From the NCBI GenBank assembly GCA_023417475.1, contig JAEZFP010000014.1:1-48041 (forward strand): a stretch of DNA of 48,041 nt, written 5' to 3'. The position numbers were made by a program, and so were the translations under genes. Every line of letters starts with the position of its first letter. The stretch's first letter is position 1. Below, in pieces: positions 30,709 through 40,218 of the stretch. The stretch is from Bacillota bacterium (GTDB lineage Bacteria; Bacillota; UBA4882; UBA8346). The notes beneath the pieces are model-generated. The model worked only from the letters and a program-made list of their open reading frames with translations. It was not told the origin of the DNA and made no database searches.

Positions 30709-31767
30709 CTACCCCAACAACTGTTCCGCAATTTTCACGGCGGCCCGACCGTCGCCAAACAACAGCGGGTATTCCCGGCCGACCCAATCCAGACTCAACG
30801 CGGCGCGGATCGCCGCCGGGTCGGCGCCGACCAAACGGTTCCAATGCACTTCCACCGTCTCCACCCATTCGGTCTCGTCGCGTAGGGTGATGCACGGGAC
30901 TTGCGCCATATAGGCTTCTTTTTGCACCCCGCCGGAGTCGGTAAAGATTACCGAGGCGTGTAATTCGAGATTCAACATATCAAAATACCCGACCGGTTCC
31001 ACCAGCCGGAGCGCGTCGGTGCGAACCGTGTCGCCCAACTCCTGCAACTTTTTACGGGTGCGGGGATGAACCGGAAAGATGATCGGCCGTCCGGCGTCGT
31101 TTAAGGTATTGATGATCGCGCCCAAACGCTCCGGGTCGTCGGTGTTTTCCGCCCGGTGCAGCGTCAACAAGGCATAGCTTTGCGGGGTTAACCCAAGTTC
31201 CCCTAAGATCCGGGAACGGTCGGGCGCCCGTTTGGAACCGAACAAAAAAGTGTCATACATTACGTCGCCCACCAACGAAACGCCCTCGGTAACGCCTTCG
31301 CGCGCTAAATGTCCGACCGCCGCGGCGGTCGGCGCAAATAACCAAGTCGAAATATGGTCGGTCATGACCCGGTTAATCTCCTCCGGCATCCGCCGGTTAA
31401 AACTGCGCAGCCCCGCTTCCACGTGAGCGATAGGAATATGCAATTTGGCGGCCGCCAACGCCCCGGCCAAGGTGGAGTTGGTATCGCCATAAACCAAAAC
31501 CACATCCGGAGTCTCCTTTAACAAGACCGCTTCGATGGCTTCAAGCATCTTCCCGGTCTGCGCGCCATGGCCGCCCGAGCCGACGCCCAAATAATATCGC
31601 GGTTCGGGAATGCCCAAATCCCGAAAGAAAATATCGGACATATTGACATCGTAGTGCTGGCCGGTGTGGACCAAAACCTCGGCAAAACTGCCGCGTAACG
31701 CCTGCGATACGATGCCCGCCTTGACAAATTGGGGCCGCGCCCCGACAATGGTCACAATTTTTTTCAC
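30709..31767 (-). CDS. UDP-GlcNAc-type 2-epimerase, WbpI/WlbD-like
   Basis: A 352-aa cytoplasmic epimerase of the WecB superfamily. The N-terminus reads VGARPQFVKAGIV, the form seen in WbpI/WlbD (UDP-2,3-diacetamido-glucuronate 2-epimerase) rather than the GTRPE form of classical WecB. Other blocks are HTGQHYDVNMSDIFF, GHGAQTGKMLEAIE, VYGDTNSTLAGALAA, HVEAGLRSFNRRMPEEINR and FTDSGGVQKEAY. It inverts C2 to give the manno sugar. The start is GTG 31767, overlapping the aminotransferase stop by four bases, so the two are coupled. With the other Wbp-type enzymes in this operon, WbpI function is favoured. Confidence 0.88.
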   Translation of the reverse strand: MKKIVTIVGARPQFVKAGIVSQALRGSFAEVLVHTGQHYDVNMSDIFFRDLGIPEPRYYLGVGSGGHGAQTGKMLEAIEAVLLKETPDVVLVYGDTNSTLAGALAAAKLHIPIAHVEAGLRSFNRRMPEEINRVMTDHISTWLFAPTAAAVGHLAREGVTEGVSLVGDVMYDTFLFGSKRAPDRSRILGELGLTPQSYALLTLHRAENTDDPERLGAIINTLNDAGRPIIFPVHPRTRKKLQELGDTVRTDALRLVEPVGYFDMLNLELHASVIFTDSGGVQKEAYMAQVPCITLRDETEWVETVEVHWNRLVGADPAAIRAALSLDWVGREYPLLFGDGRAAVKIAEQLLG

Positions 31768-32876
31768 AGGTTTCCCTCGCTAAACTCACGAATTTTAGCA
31801 ATCACCCAATCCTGCTCCGGCACGGTCAATTCCGGGAAAATCGGCAAGGATAAAACTTGCCGGCAGAGCCGTTCGGTCACCGGCAGATCGCCCGGTTGGT
31901 AGTGGTAGCCGAGCTGTTCGAAAAGGGGTTGTAAATGCAAACCCAATGGATAATAAACCGTGGAACCAATTCCCTCACTGTTTAAGTATGCTTGTAATTC
32001 ATCGCGCTTCGCGGTGACAATGGTAAACTGGTTATAGGTATGCCCCGCTCCGGCCATCGGCAGGGTAATGCCGCGAACATCGGCCAACCCCCGGCGATAG
32101 CGGTCGGCAATCGCGCGCCGCCGTTCCAGCCATTCATCGAGATACGGCAGTTTCACCCGTAAGATCGCCGCCTGTAGCGTATCCAAGCGGCTGTTGAAAC
32201 CCAACAGTTCATGGTGGTATTTCCGTTTGGCGCCGTGCACCCGGAGCATCCGTAATTTCTCGGCCAAACCATCGGATTGGGTGGTCACCATGCCGCCGTC
32301 GCCAAAACAGCCCAAGTTTTTGGTGGGGAAAAAACTGAAAGTGCCGATAGCGCCGACGGTTCCCGCATAGGCCCCGTCCTCCACTTTGGTCCCCAAAGCC
32401 TGGGCCACATCCTCAATTACTGCTATATTGTATTCGGCCGCCAGTTGCATTAGTCCGGGCATCGGCGCTGCCCACCCAAATAAATGAACTGGAATGATCG
32501 CTTTGGTTTTGGCGGTCAGCTTCGTCCGGACGCTCGCCGGATCCAAGTTGCAGGTCACCGGATCGACATCGGCGAAAACCGGGATAGCGCCGACCCGGCA
32601 GACCGCTCCGGCAGTGGCAAAAAAGGTGAAACTGGGCACGATCACTTCGTCGCCCGCGGCGATTCCCAGGGCCGACAGCGCCAGTACCAACGCGTCGCTG
32701 CCGTTGGCGACGCCAATCGCGTGTTTGACCTGAAGATACCGGGCGATCTCCGCTTCAAACTGTTTAACCTCTTCGCCCAAGATAAAAATACCGCCGGCGA
32801 CCACCCGGCGGTACGCCTCGGCCAACGGTTCGGCCAACCGCTCGTTCTGACGGGTCAATTCAAACGCTGGAATTTT
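31764..32876 (-). CDS. Sugar aminotransferase, DegT/WbpE-like
   Basis: A 370-aa PLP-dependent aminotransferase. The N-terminal substrate loop is ELTRQNERL, the PLP Asp is in AVIEDVAQALG, and the Schiff-base Lys in FFPTKNLGCFGDGGMV. Further motifs are NSRLDTLQAAIL and TVYYPLGLHLQPLFE. The TKNLGCFGDGG version matches C3-aminating WbpE-type enzymes, which add an amino group to the UDP-3-keto-GlcNAcA made by a WbpB oxidoreductase. The start is TTG 32876, nine bases after GGGAG, and not the upstream TTG at 32921, which lies inside the preceding gene. Confidence 0.88.
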   Translation of the reverse strand, partial: KIPAFELTRQNERLAEPLAEAYRRVVAGGIFILGEEVKQFEAEIARYLQVKHAIGVANGSDALVLALSALGIAAGDEVIVPSFTFFATAGAVCRVGAIPVFADVDPVTCNLDPASVRTKLTAKTKAIIPVHLFGWAAPMPGLMQLAAEYNIAVIEDVAQALGTKVEDGAYAGTVGAIGTFSFFPTKNLGCFGDGGMVTTQSDGLAEKLRMLRVHGAKRKYHHELLGFNSRLDTLQAAILRVKLPYLDEWLERRRAIADRYRRGLADVRGITLPMAGAGHTYNQFTIVTAKRDELQAYLNSEGIGSTVYYPLGLHLQPLFEQLGYHYQPGDLPVTERLCRQVLSLPIFPELTVPEQDWVIAKIREFSEGNL

Positions 32877-32902
32877 CAATGTTCTTCGCTCCCATAGCTT
32901 AC

Positions 32903-33658
32903 TTATTTTGAATTCAACCAAAAATGATAGCGGTACAACGCCTGCTCCACCCGGAAGCCGTTCTTTTCATATAAGCGCAAGGCGGCATAGTTATTGATCT
33001 GCGTCCCAACCGTAATTCGTTTCAGCCCTTGACTCCGGCCGTACTGCTCGGTCCAACGGAGCAACGCCGAACCAAGTCCTTGTCCTTGGGCGGCCGGCTG
33101 CACCGCCAGCAACCGGATATCCAAGGCGGCGGGCAACGGTTTCGGCTGGACCGAAATAAACGCCTGCAATGATTGGCGGTCTTTGATCACAAAATAGGCT
33201 TCATTGCCCGCAAAGTTGTTTCGGACCCAATTGGGATAAAGTTGATTGACCAATTCTTTGTCAAAACCCGGATCATGAAAGAACCGGGAGTGTGTGAAAC
33301 TATGGGAAGCCAGTTCGATCATGGCCGCCAAATCGCTTTCAGCCGCCGCTTGCACCGGCGAGCCCGTTTCCCGTTGCGGCGCGGCGGCGGGGCCGACCGG
33401 TTTGGCCAATTTGACCAACACATCGGCCAACGCGCCGCCCAGCGGCGTCAACAGGTGGGCTAATCGCTTATCGGCCGCGTCAAACTCGTAAAAGAGAAAC
33501 TCATATTGTTCGGCCCGGGCTTGCGCGATTAAACGCTCCCAAGCCGGTACCGAGTCCATTGCCTCCGTTTGAGGATCGATCAAGATCCGTCCCATTTTCC
33601 GCCCGAAGAATTCCGAGTCCCACTGCAATACTTGAAGTTGCTGGTCTTGCTTGATCAT
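32903..33658 (-). CDS. GNAT acetyltransferase, WecD-like
   Basis: A 251-aa cytoplasmic acetyltransferase. The N-terminal half is variable (VLQWDSEFFGRKMGRI, typical for WecD). The C-terminal GNAT fold has the acetyl-CoA loop VQPAAQGQGLGSALLRW and VGTQINNYAALRLYEKNGF, ending in YRYHFW. WecD-type enzymes acetylate an amino group on a nucleotide-linked 4-amino-6-deoxy sugar, so a second amino sugar may be present in the polymer. The start is the second ATG (33658), six bases after GGAGG. Confidence 0.82.
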   Translation of the reverse strand: MIKQDQQLQVLQWDSEFFGRKMGRILIDPQTEAMDSVPAWERLIAQARAEQYEFLFYEFDAADKRLAHLLTPLGGALADVLVKLAKPVGPAAAPQRETGSPVQAAAESDLAAMIELASHSFTHSRFFHDPGFDKELVNQLYPNWVRNNFAGNEAYFVIKDRQSLQAFISVQPKPLPAALDIRLLAVQPAAQGQGLGSALLRWTEQYGRSQGLKRITVGTQINNYAALRLYEKNGFRVEQALYRYHFWLNSK

Positions 33659-33730
33659 TCCCATCCTCCAACCGAGAAATTGCTGCCAATCTAAAGTTGC
33701 CTACGCTGTAACCGCTCCGGTCAGCCGGTT

Positions 33731-34336
33731 TTAGCGCTGATAAACCCCCCGCCCCGAGATCAAGCGAACGAGGGTCAATAGAAAAATTTTCAGATCCAAC
33801 GCTAACGAATATTGCTTTACATATTGGATATCCAATTGCAACCGTTCTTTCCAGGGCAACTCATTGCGGCCCATCACTTGCGCCAGTCCGGTCAAACCGG
33901 GCCGGACCGCCAACTTGAGACGTTCTTCCGGCGTATACATTGCCAAATGTTCGGGCAGATCGGGACGGGGACCGATAAAACTCATCTCCCCTTTAATGAT
34001 GTTATAGATCTGGGGCAGCTCGTCAAGGCTAAGCCGGCGCAACACCCGGCCAAACCGCGTATACCCGTCAAGTTGGGTCGTTAATGCTAAGGATCCGTCC
34101 GGATTGCGAGGGGTGGTGGCAGTATGATCTCCCGGAGTCATGGTCCGCAGTTTATAAAGTCCAAATAACTTCCCATTCCGGCCCGGCCGGAGCTGCCGAA
34201 AGAAAACCGGTCCGGGCGAGTCCAGATATAAAACCACGCCAAGGGCCGCAATCAACGCGCTGAGCGGCAGTACCAACACCAGCGCCAGCACCAGATCCAA
34301 CAGATATTTCAGGAACAATTGCAACTGTCGCATCAT
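33731..34336 (-). CDS. Initiating phosphoglycosyl transferase (sugar transferase)
   Basis: A 201-aa monotopic membrane enzyme that moves a sugar phosphate from a UDP-sugar to undecaprenyl phosphate, the first step of repeat-unit assembly. The N-terminal re-entrant hydrophobic helix is LDLVLALVLVLPLSALIAAL, followed by SPGPVFFRQLRPGRNG, YKLRTM, the catalytic Asp-Glu in LSLDELPQIYNIIKGE and FIGPRPDLPEHL. The short PglC-like form lacks the extra helices of WbaP. The start overlaps the upstream glycosyltransferase stop (ATGA). The likely sugar is an N-acetylated hexosamine derivative. Confidence 0.9.
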   Translation of the reverse strand: MMRQLQLFLKYLLDLVLALVLVLPLSALIAALGVVLYLDSPGPVFFRQLRPGRNGKLFGLYKLRTMTPGDHTATTPRNPDGSLALTTQLDGYTRFGRVLRRLSLDELPQIYNIIKGEMSFIGPRPDLPEHLAMYTPEERLKLAVRPGLTGLAQVMGRNELPWKERLQLDIQYVKQYSLALDLKIFLLTLVRLISGRGVYQR

Positions 34337-35541
34337 TTCCGGTATTCCCCGATCACTTGGTTTAACACTGTGCCCATTTTGGCGGCCAACTTCCGCCGGT
34401 CGCCCTCGGCCACGCAAAAACGGTGACCGTTCTCAGCCAAGCGGCGTCGCAGCTCCACATCGCCCGCCAGCCGTTCCAGTTGGGCGGCTAATCCCTGATA
34501 ATCCTCGGGCTTCACAAAAACGCCCGAGTCGACCGACTCCACCACTTGGCGGGCTTCCCCGTCAATGCAGCAGACTATCGGCAATCCGGCGGCCATATAT
34601 TCATAAATCTTATTGGGCCGCACCGTTTTGAAGGTCGGCGTGTCTTTGAGGGAAGCGATCCCGATATCCACCGCGTTTAAAATGGCGGGAACCTCACCCG
34701 GCGGCACGGGATCCTCCAGACTGATATTGGTCAGGCCTTTCTCCGCTAAGAGCTTAGTGAGGCGGGGTTTGTCCGACCCGTCGCCAAACAAGACAATTTT
34801 AACCGGCGTCGTTTGCAGCAGACATTCCGCGGCGTAGATCAACGTCTCCAACGCGTTCGCCGGACCGTGCGCTCCCACGTAGGCGGCAATCAGCTGTCCG
34901 TCCCGCCAGCCGTATTTGGCCCGGACCGTTGTCCGGTCCAACGAAGGAGCCGGCAGGTTCGCGCCGAGCGGAATCAGACTGATCTTCGCCTCCGGAACCC
35001 CTTGTTCCAATACGTATTGGCCCATTTTCTCCGCCACCACCAGGATGTGATCGGCGTGACGGTATAAAAATCGTTCCAAAAAACGCAACCAGCCGATGAC
35101 CAGCTTGTTCCGGAAGCCCATCGAAATCAACGAGTCCGGCCAGAGATCCTCGACATCCAGTATAAAGGGAACCCGCTTTAACCGGGCCAGCACCCAGCCC
35201 ATAAAAGCCGACTCCAGCGGCGGCGTTACGGTAAGAACCGCCTGGGTCGGCAAAAAAAGCCCCTGCCAAAAACTGAGGAGCGAGAAAACCACGATATTGA
35301 TCTCGCGTTCAATGGAATTCCCTTGATACTTGGTGCTCCAGATCCAATGCAACCGCACGCCGTTTTCGGCGGTCGGAGGATCCGGCAGGTAATTGCGCAA
35401 ATAATGATTGAACCGGCAACTTAATAAGTTGACGTCCCATCCCAAAGCCACCAGTTCCGAAGCAAAATCAAAATTCCGGGTCGGTCCCGGCCAACGGGGG
35501 ATGGAGGCGTAATGATTGATTAAGGTCAATTTGGTTTTCAT
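34333..35541 (-). CDS. Glycosyltransferase family 4 (WbuB-like)
   Basis: A 402-aa GT-B enzyme. The N-terminal acceptor half contains NHYASIPRWPGPTRNFDFAS and DVEDLWPDSLISMGF. The C-terminal donor half has LIPLGANLPA, AAYVGAHGPANALETLI, DVGIASLKDTPTFKTVRPNKIYEYMA and LPIVCCIDGEARQVV with the EX7E-like acidic pair. Such WbuB-type proteins attach deoxy-amino sugars to the lipid-linked intermediate. The stop codon overlaps the start of the initiating transferase. Confidence 0.87.
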   Translation of the reverse strand: MKTKLTLINHYASIPRWPGPTRNFDFASELVALGWDVNLLSCRFNHYLRNYLPDPPTAENGVRLHWIWSTKYQGNSIEREINIVVFSLLSFWQGLFLPTQAVLTVTPPLESAFMGWVLARLKRVPFILDVEDLWPDSLISMGFRNKLVIGWLRFLERFLYRHADHILVVAEKMGQYVLEQGVPEAKISLIPLGANLPAPSLDRTTVRAKYGWRDGQLIAAYVGAHGPANALETLIYAAECLLQTTPVKIVLFGDGSDKPRLTKLLAEKGLTNISLEDPVPPGEVPAILNAVDIGIASLKDTPTFKTVRPNKIYEYMAAGLPIVCCIDGEARQVVESVDSGVFVKPEDYQGLAAQLERLAGDVELRRRLAENGHRFCVAEGDRRKLAAKMGTVLNQVIGEYRK

Positions 35542-35543
35542 GG

Positions 35544-36656
35544 TTACTCCAAGTCCCGATACAGACCGATCAGATTTTGGCCGGCCCGATCCCAGTTATA
35601 AATGTTCTTTGAAGCCTGAAAGGCGTTTTCGGACTGTCTTTGCCACAATTCGGCCGAAAAATAGCGTTCCAACCCCTGCACGATCCGCGCTTTCCCCAGA
35701 TCGGGCAAGACGGTTCCGCAATCTACCTGCTCAACAATTTGGGCGATCTCGCCCACCGCCGTGGTAACGAGCGGCCGGCCGGCGGCGAGCGCCATAAACA
35801 ACGAGTTCGGCGCGCTATACTGATTGTTCGGAAACGCCGGATCCACGCCGTAATAAACCAGATGGTTTTGGTTGATCAACTCCCGCGCCTGCTCTTGGGG
35901 GAGAAATCCGGCAAAGCGGATATTGGGGGAACCGGCGGCCAACGCCGTCAGGTTCTGACGTTCCGGGCCGTCCCCCACCACCAACAGCTCAAACCGCAAA
36001 TCCCCGGCCACCGCCGCAATCAACGGCCCCAACAACCGGTCCCGGTTCAATCCTCCGACATAAATCACTTTCAATGGCAACGGCGGCGCCACGGTCACCG
36101 GCTCGGCCAGCCCATGTTTTTTATAATTGCCCACAATCACCACCCGCCGGGCTTGCAGCGCCTGAAAGCGGCGGCTCAACCCTTCCCCGACGGTGATCAC
36201 CGCAGCGGTTCGCGGGACCAGATACTTTTCCAGCAGGCGGACGAAGGTAACCACCGGCGCCGGGAAAACATGGGCCACCATATCGGGGTAGGATTCATGC
36301 GCGTCGAAGATCACCGGAAGCTTCCGGCTGCGGCCCGCTTGCACCCCGGGCAATAACGTGTCCAGATCGTGACAGTGAATTAGATCGGCCTCATTGGCCT
36401 TAAGAAACTCGCGGCATTCTTTCCAAAACGCCGCAAACCGAAGGATCTGCAACGGCCCCCGGCTATAGGTAGTAAGAACTTGCGAACGCACTACGGTGAT
36501 CCCTTTTCCTTGGTAATCCTCTACCTTCGGCAATTGACCGGTACGGTCCCAAGCGAAAATCGTCACCTGATGGCCCGCCGCCTGCAAAGTCAACGCTTCA
36601 TTGGCTACGCGCGGATCCGGGGCAAACCCGTTGGATAATAACATGATAATCTTCAC
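35544..36656 (-). CDS. Glycosyltransferase family 4
   Basis: A 370-aa GT-B enzyme with IMLLSNGFAPDPRVANEALTL at the acceptor end. LIHCHDLDTLLPGV, VIFDAHESYPDMV, KVIYVGGLNRDRLLG and a C-terminal donor segment YGVDPAFPNNQYSAPNSLFMAL followed by GRPLVTTAVGEIAQIV. NSLFMA plus an acidic residue stands in the usual EX7E position. It is co-translated with the preceding gene (four-base overlap) and the following transferase starts three bases after its stop. Donor and acceptor cannot be deduced. Confidence 0.85.
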   Translation of the reverse strand: MKIIMLLSNGFAPDPRVANEALTLQAAGHQVTIFAWDRTGQLPKVEDYQGKGITVVRSQVLTTYSRGPLQILRFAAFWKECREFLKANEADLIHCHDLDTLLPGVQAGRSRKLPVIFDAHESYPDMVAHVFPAPVVTFVRLLEKYLVPRTAAVITVGEGLSRRFQALQARRVVIVGNYKKHGLAEPVTVAPPLPLKVIYVGGLNRDRLLGPLIAAVAGDLRFELLVVGDGPERQNLTALAAGSPNIRFAGFLPQEQARELINQNHLVYYGVDPAFPNNQYSAPNSLFMALAAGRPLVTTAVGEIAQIVEQVDCGTVLPDLGKARIVQGLERYFSAELWQRQSENAFQASKNIYNWDRAGQNLIGLYRDLE

Positions 36657-37705
36657 GAAACGTCAGCCGCCTTTTGATAATAATCAAGCATCACCTGGAA
36701 TTGATCCTCCCAGATTGCTTTTTCCCGAATCAGTCGCCGATTCACTGCGGCGGCTTGCTGCCGAAAGCCCGGCTCGGTGAAGCTCTTCCGCAACGCGTCC
36801 GCCAACACGGTTGCATCAATCGGAACAATGATGCCGTTGACACCGTCGCGAATCCAATCGTGATAGACCGGGAGATTGGAGACTACCGGCAGACAACCGG
36901 CCGCCATCGCCTCCAACATGCTGACCGGAGTGCCGTCGCTGGAAGGAATGCTCACCAGCACATGGCTCCGGGCAATCCGGTTCAGCGCTTCGCCGGCCGA
37001 AACCCGGCCCAAAAACGCCACGCCCCGCAGATCATGTTCCGCAACAAACGTTTGCAAGCTTGGGGTTAAACTGCCATCGCCCAGCATCCAAAGTTGCAGT
37101 TCCCGTTCCTCTTGTTGCACGAGCCGAAACGCCTCTAAAATGACGGGCAAATTATACAACGGTTCATGCAGTCGCGGCGAACAAATGATAAACGGCGCAG
37201 CGGGCCGTTCAATCCTATGCAGTTGTTCCACGACCGCCCGTTCCATTCCGAATAAAAACGTTAAAACCTGTTCCGGTCTAGCCCCCAGCTTGACCAATGC
37301 CGCCGTCACTTGAAGGCTGTCCGAGGTGACCACCTGGGAACGCCGGATCAAAAACTTAACCAGCCACCGCAAAACGCCGGACCGATTCGGGTTGAGTAAA
37401 ATATCCGAACCCCAGGCCGAATTGATCAACACGCCGCAACCGGCGAACCAACCGTATAAACCGTGGGCGCCAAATTGATGGGCGTGAACAATATCCGGTT
37501 TGATCCGCCGGATCAACTTCCGGACCGACCAGCAATGTTTCAGAAATCCCTGCAACGGTAAAGGATGAACAATCACCCGTACCCCGGGAATGGTCGCCGG
37601 AGTGTGGGAGACCACCGTAATCTCCCAATTCAATTTTTGGCAGCCGCGAAGCCATTTCTGCGTATGCGGACTGCGGGCGTCGGCAATAAAACAGATCTTT
37701 TTCAT
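36653..37705 (-). CDS. Glycosyltransferase family 4
   Basis: A 350-aa GT-B enzyme. The N-terminus is MKKICFIADARSPHTQKWL, PDIVHAHQFGAHGLYGWFAG follows, and the donor half has RLHEPLYNLPVILEAF, LWMLGDGSLTPSLQTF, VAFLGRVSAGEALNRI and SDGTPVSMLEAMAAGCLPVV, an EX7E-type motif. The start is ATG 37705 behind GGAAACGGAG, overlapping the polymerase-like gene by four bases; the frame continues to 37789 without a site. It probably retains inverted-repeat backbone assembly on the inner face of the membrane. Confidence 0.85.
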   Translation of the reverse strand: MKKICFIADARSPHTQKWLRGCQKLNWEITVVSHTPATIPGVRVIVHPLPLQGFLKHCWSVRKLIRRIKPDIVHAHQFGAHGLYGWFAGCGVLINSAWGSDILLNPNRSGVLRWLVKFLIRRSQVVTSDSLQVTAALVKLGARPEQVLTFLFGMERAVVEQLHRIERPAAPFIICSPRLHEPLYNLPVILEAFRLVQQEERELQLWMLGDGSLTPSLQTFVAEHDLRGVAFLGRVSAGEALNRIARSHVLVSIPSSDGTPVSMLEAMAAGCLPVVSNLPVYHDWIRDGVNGIIVPIDATVLADALRKSFTEPGFRQQAAAVNRRLIREKAIWEDQFQVMLDYYQKAADVS

Positions 37706-38967
37706 GACTCCGTTTCCAACTCGCTCGATTGATCCGGGATATCGTAGCGGAAATAATACAACGTTTCCATCAAAATCAACGGCAACCAAAAATATTTCCG
37801 GAAATACGCCCCTAAAAACAGACTGGCCGTGAACATTCCGATGGTGGCGACCATTAACCCCTTGGCGATCAGATACTCCTCGGAAGCGACCGCCAACCGT
37901 TGCAACAGCTTTCGGCCGTGATTGACCGCCGTCCCCAGTAAAAACAGGAAAAAGCCCAACCCCACCAGCCCCAACTCGGACCAGACGCCGAAGATCGAAT
38001 TGTGAACGCCGGTGCCGGGATTGATAATCACCGCCGCAGTCGCGGCGGAACGATAGGAACCGACCAGCACTGGGAAATTGCTTAACCCGACGCCAAACCA
38101 GAAGTGATCTTTAATCATCTGCCAAGCCAGCAACCAGATGTCCAAACGTTTGCTGCCATGGTCAAACGCGAGCGAGGTGAAGCGCTCCCAAAGCGCCGCT
38201 CCCGGCGGAAAGAGCAAAAACATTCCGAAAGCCAGCACCGTAAAGATCAGCCCTCGTTTGGGAACGGATCCAAAAAGAAACATCATTCCGAACATCATGA
38301 CAAACCCGATAAAATCGCCGCGCGACTGGGTCATCATCAGCCCCATCACATTGGCGAGCAACATCAGCAAATTGGGCCAAAAATAACGGTAGCGCCGGCC
38401 GGCCATGACCAATGACAGTTGCAGTCCGATCGCAAATAAAAAATAAAACCCAAGCACATTGGGGTCCTGCGTTGGAAAAACTCCCGGCCGTTGCATCCCC
38501 AAACTCGCTTTAACAATGGTGATCACTGCAAAAACAAACGTAATCGTATTCACCAACGCCAATACTTGTCGCAAACGGAGCCGGGTGTTGATGACATTCA
38601 TCGCCATAAAAAAGAAGAGACATAAGGTAAGCAAGTCCGAACTAACCGCCAGGACGGGATCATGCGAAACCGCCCAAAAAGCGGAGGAGGCGCTGTACGC
38701 GACAAAAGCCCAAAACAGCAAGGGAATATTTACCGTAACATTGAGTTGGCGGCGGGTTTTAAAAAACCAGACCAGCAAGCCGCAACCCAACAACGCCCGA
38801 GCGCCCCAGATCAACCAGCGAAACCCGGGAATTCCTTCGATGTAGATTAACGAGGTAATTAATAATAGAGTGATAAAAGGGATTTCATCCAAGATTAAAC
38901 TGAAACGTTTTTGACGCCACCAACCGATAGCCGGAAATTGTCCGGCGAAACCATAAAAGTTCAACAT
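37702..38967 (-). CDS. O-antigen ligase/polymerase-like membrane protein (Wzy candidate)
   Basis: A 421-aa polytopic membrane protein with 10-12 hydrophobic segments and the Wzy_C loop: SFDPVLAVSSD-like N-half, then RFTSLAFDHGSKRLDIWLLA and MIKDHFWFGVGLSNFPVLV, and an HNSIFGVWSELGLVGLGFFL signature. These (R...W, GxGxxNF, HN) mark the O-antigen ligase superfamily, which includes polymerases (Wzy), ligases (WaaL) and pilin glycosylases. Within this cluster a polymerase role is most likely; a ligase cannot be excluded. The ATG lies seven bases after AGAAGG. Confidence 0.85.
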   Translation of the reverse strand: MLNFYGFAGQFPAIGWWRQKRFSLILDEIPFITLLLITSLIYIEGIPGFRWLIWGARALLGCGLLVWFFKTRRQLNVTVNIPLLFWAFVAYSASSAFWAVSHDPVLAVSSDLLTLCLFFFMAMNVINTRLRLRQVLALVNTITFVFAVITIVKASLGMQRPGVFPTQDPNVLGFYFLFAIGLQLSLVMAGRRYRYFWPNLLMLLANVMGLMMTQSRGDFIGFVMMFGMMFLFGSVPKRGLIFTVLAFGMFLLFPPGAALWERFTSLAFDHGSKRLDIWLLAWQMIKDHFWFGVGLSNFPVLVGSYRSAATAAVIINPGTGVHNSIFGVWSELGLVGLGFFLFLLGTAVNHGRKLLQRLAVASEEYLIAKGLMVATIGMFTASLFLGAYFRKYFWLPLILMETLYYFRYDIPDQSSELETES

Positions 38968-38970
38968 GAT

Positions 38971-40215
38971 TTACCTTCTCGCGATTACTTCATCAAAAAC
39001 GGAACTCAATCCCGCAGTCGCTTTTTCAATATTCAACGTTTCAATAAACAACCGTTGTTTTGCGGATGGCGCCGTAGCGCCGTCCCGATAGTACTTATTA
39101 TAGCATCGTTTGATATATTCGGCTATTTTTCGTTCATCGCCGTCGGTAATCTTACAATAGTTATCCGCGTATGTGTCAAGCAACTCCTGAAGTTCCGGGA
39201 ACTCGGGAACAACAGCCAAAATCGCCTTTCCCGCCGCCAAATAGTCGAAGAGTTTCGTATTGATCGTTGCAAACTCCAAAAGCAACAGCAACATTTGACT
39301 TTTGAACGTTTCCGCCTGGGCTTCATGCAACGGTTTGTAACCGGCATATTGGACGACTTCCGTTAAGTTATGGTCGGCCACAAACTGTTCAAACTGCTTG
39401 TCGCGGGGACCGACGTAATTAAAGCAAAACTGTTCCGGGGTGATCGCCCCTTCGTCCAACAACAGCCGGATCCCGCGCAACGTGGCGCGCAGGGCATGAA
39501 ACGGCGGATAAAATGTGCCCAGGTATGTCAGGGTAAATTTGGCGTAGGGTTCGACCCGCGCCGGCAGGTCCCGGCAATCCACCGTATCGTAAAATACCTT
39601 GATCTTATTTTGCAACCAGGGATACCGCTGTAAATACCCTCGCTCGGTAATTTGATAGATGCAGGTTACAAAAGCGGCGGTTTTCAGCACCCATTGCTCC
39701 AAGCGCTGATCCCACCAACGGTGGACGGTCGTCGGGTAACCGCGCCGCGCCGCATTGAAACTCCAGGGGTCGCGAATGTCGGCGACCAACGGCTTACCTG
39801 TCAACCGTTTCAACAGCGCGCCGCAGACCAGCGCCGAATACGGCGGCGCCGTGACATAGATCAGATCGATTTGCTGTTTTTGCAGCAAGTAATATCCGTA
39901 AATTAACGTTCCCGGTAGCCAAAACAGGTATTGATCGGGCAACAGCAGCCAACGCTCATCCAGCTTCAATCGACGCAGCGCCCGGGCCAACAGATTGGCG
40001 CCGGGGATCCGCCAGGAACGAAAGACCCGGACCGTTTCGGGAATAGGATTGTCGGCCCGATGATACGGCTCGGGGTTTTTGACCGTCAGGACATAAGGAT
40101 CCCAGCCGTACTGCGCCAAATAGCGGGTGGTCCGCAAAATTTTCAGCATCCCGGCGCCGGCTAACGGCGGATAATGATAGGCAATGATTAAAACGCGTCG
40201 CTTCGGCTGATCCAT
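38971..40215 (-). CDS. Glycosyltransferase (GT-B, family 4-like)
   Basis: A 414-aa GT-B protein starting RRVLIIAYHYPPLAGAGMLK, with PLVADIRDPWSFNAARRGYP in the acceptor half. The donor half has LTYLGTFYPPFHALRATLRG, VVQYAGYKPLHEAQAETFKS and TINTKLFDYLAAGKAILAVV (K-x-F-D/E-Y motif). It resembles the next upstream protein (IAYHYPPLAGAG against IAYYFPPLGGAG, and DIRDPW against DFRDEW), so the two are likely ancient duplicates. It is co-transcribed with three-base spacing. Confidence 0.84.
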   Translation of the reverse strand: MDQPKRRVLIIAYHYPPLAGAGMLKILRTTRYLAQYGWDPYVLTVKNPEPYHRADNPIPETVRVFRSWRIPGANLLARALRRLKLDERWLLLPDQYLFWLPGTLIYGYYLLQKQQIDLIYVTAPPYSALVCGALLKRLTGKPLVADIRDPWSFNAARRGYPTTVHRWWDQRLEQWVLKTAAFVTCIYQITERGYLQRYPWLQNKIKVFYDTVDCRDLPARVEPYAKFTLTYLGTFYPPFHALRATLRGIRLLLDEGAITPEQFCFNYVGPRDKQFEQFVADHNLTEVVQYAGYKPLHEAQAETFKSQMLLLLLEFATINTKLFDYLAAGKAILAVVPEFPELQELLDTYADNYCKITDGDERKIAEYIKRCYNKYYRDGATAPSAKQRLFIETLNIEKATAGLSSVFDEVIARR

Positions 40216-40218
40216 CCG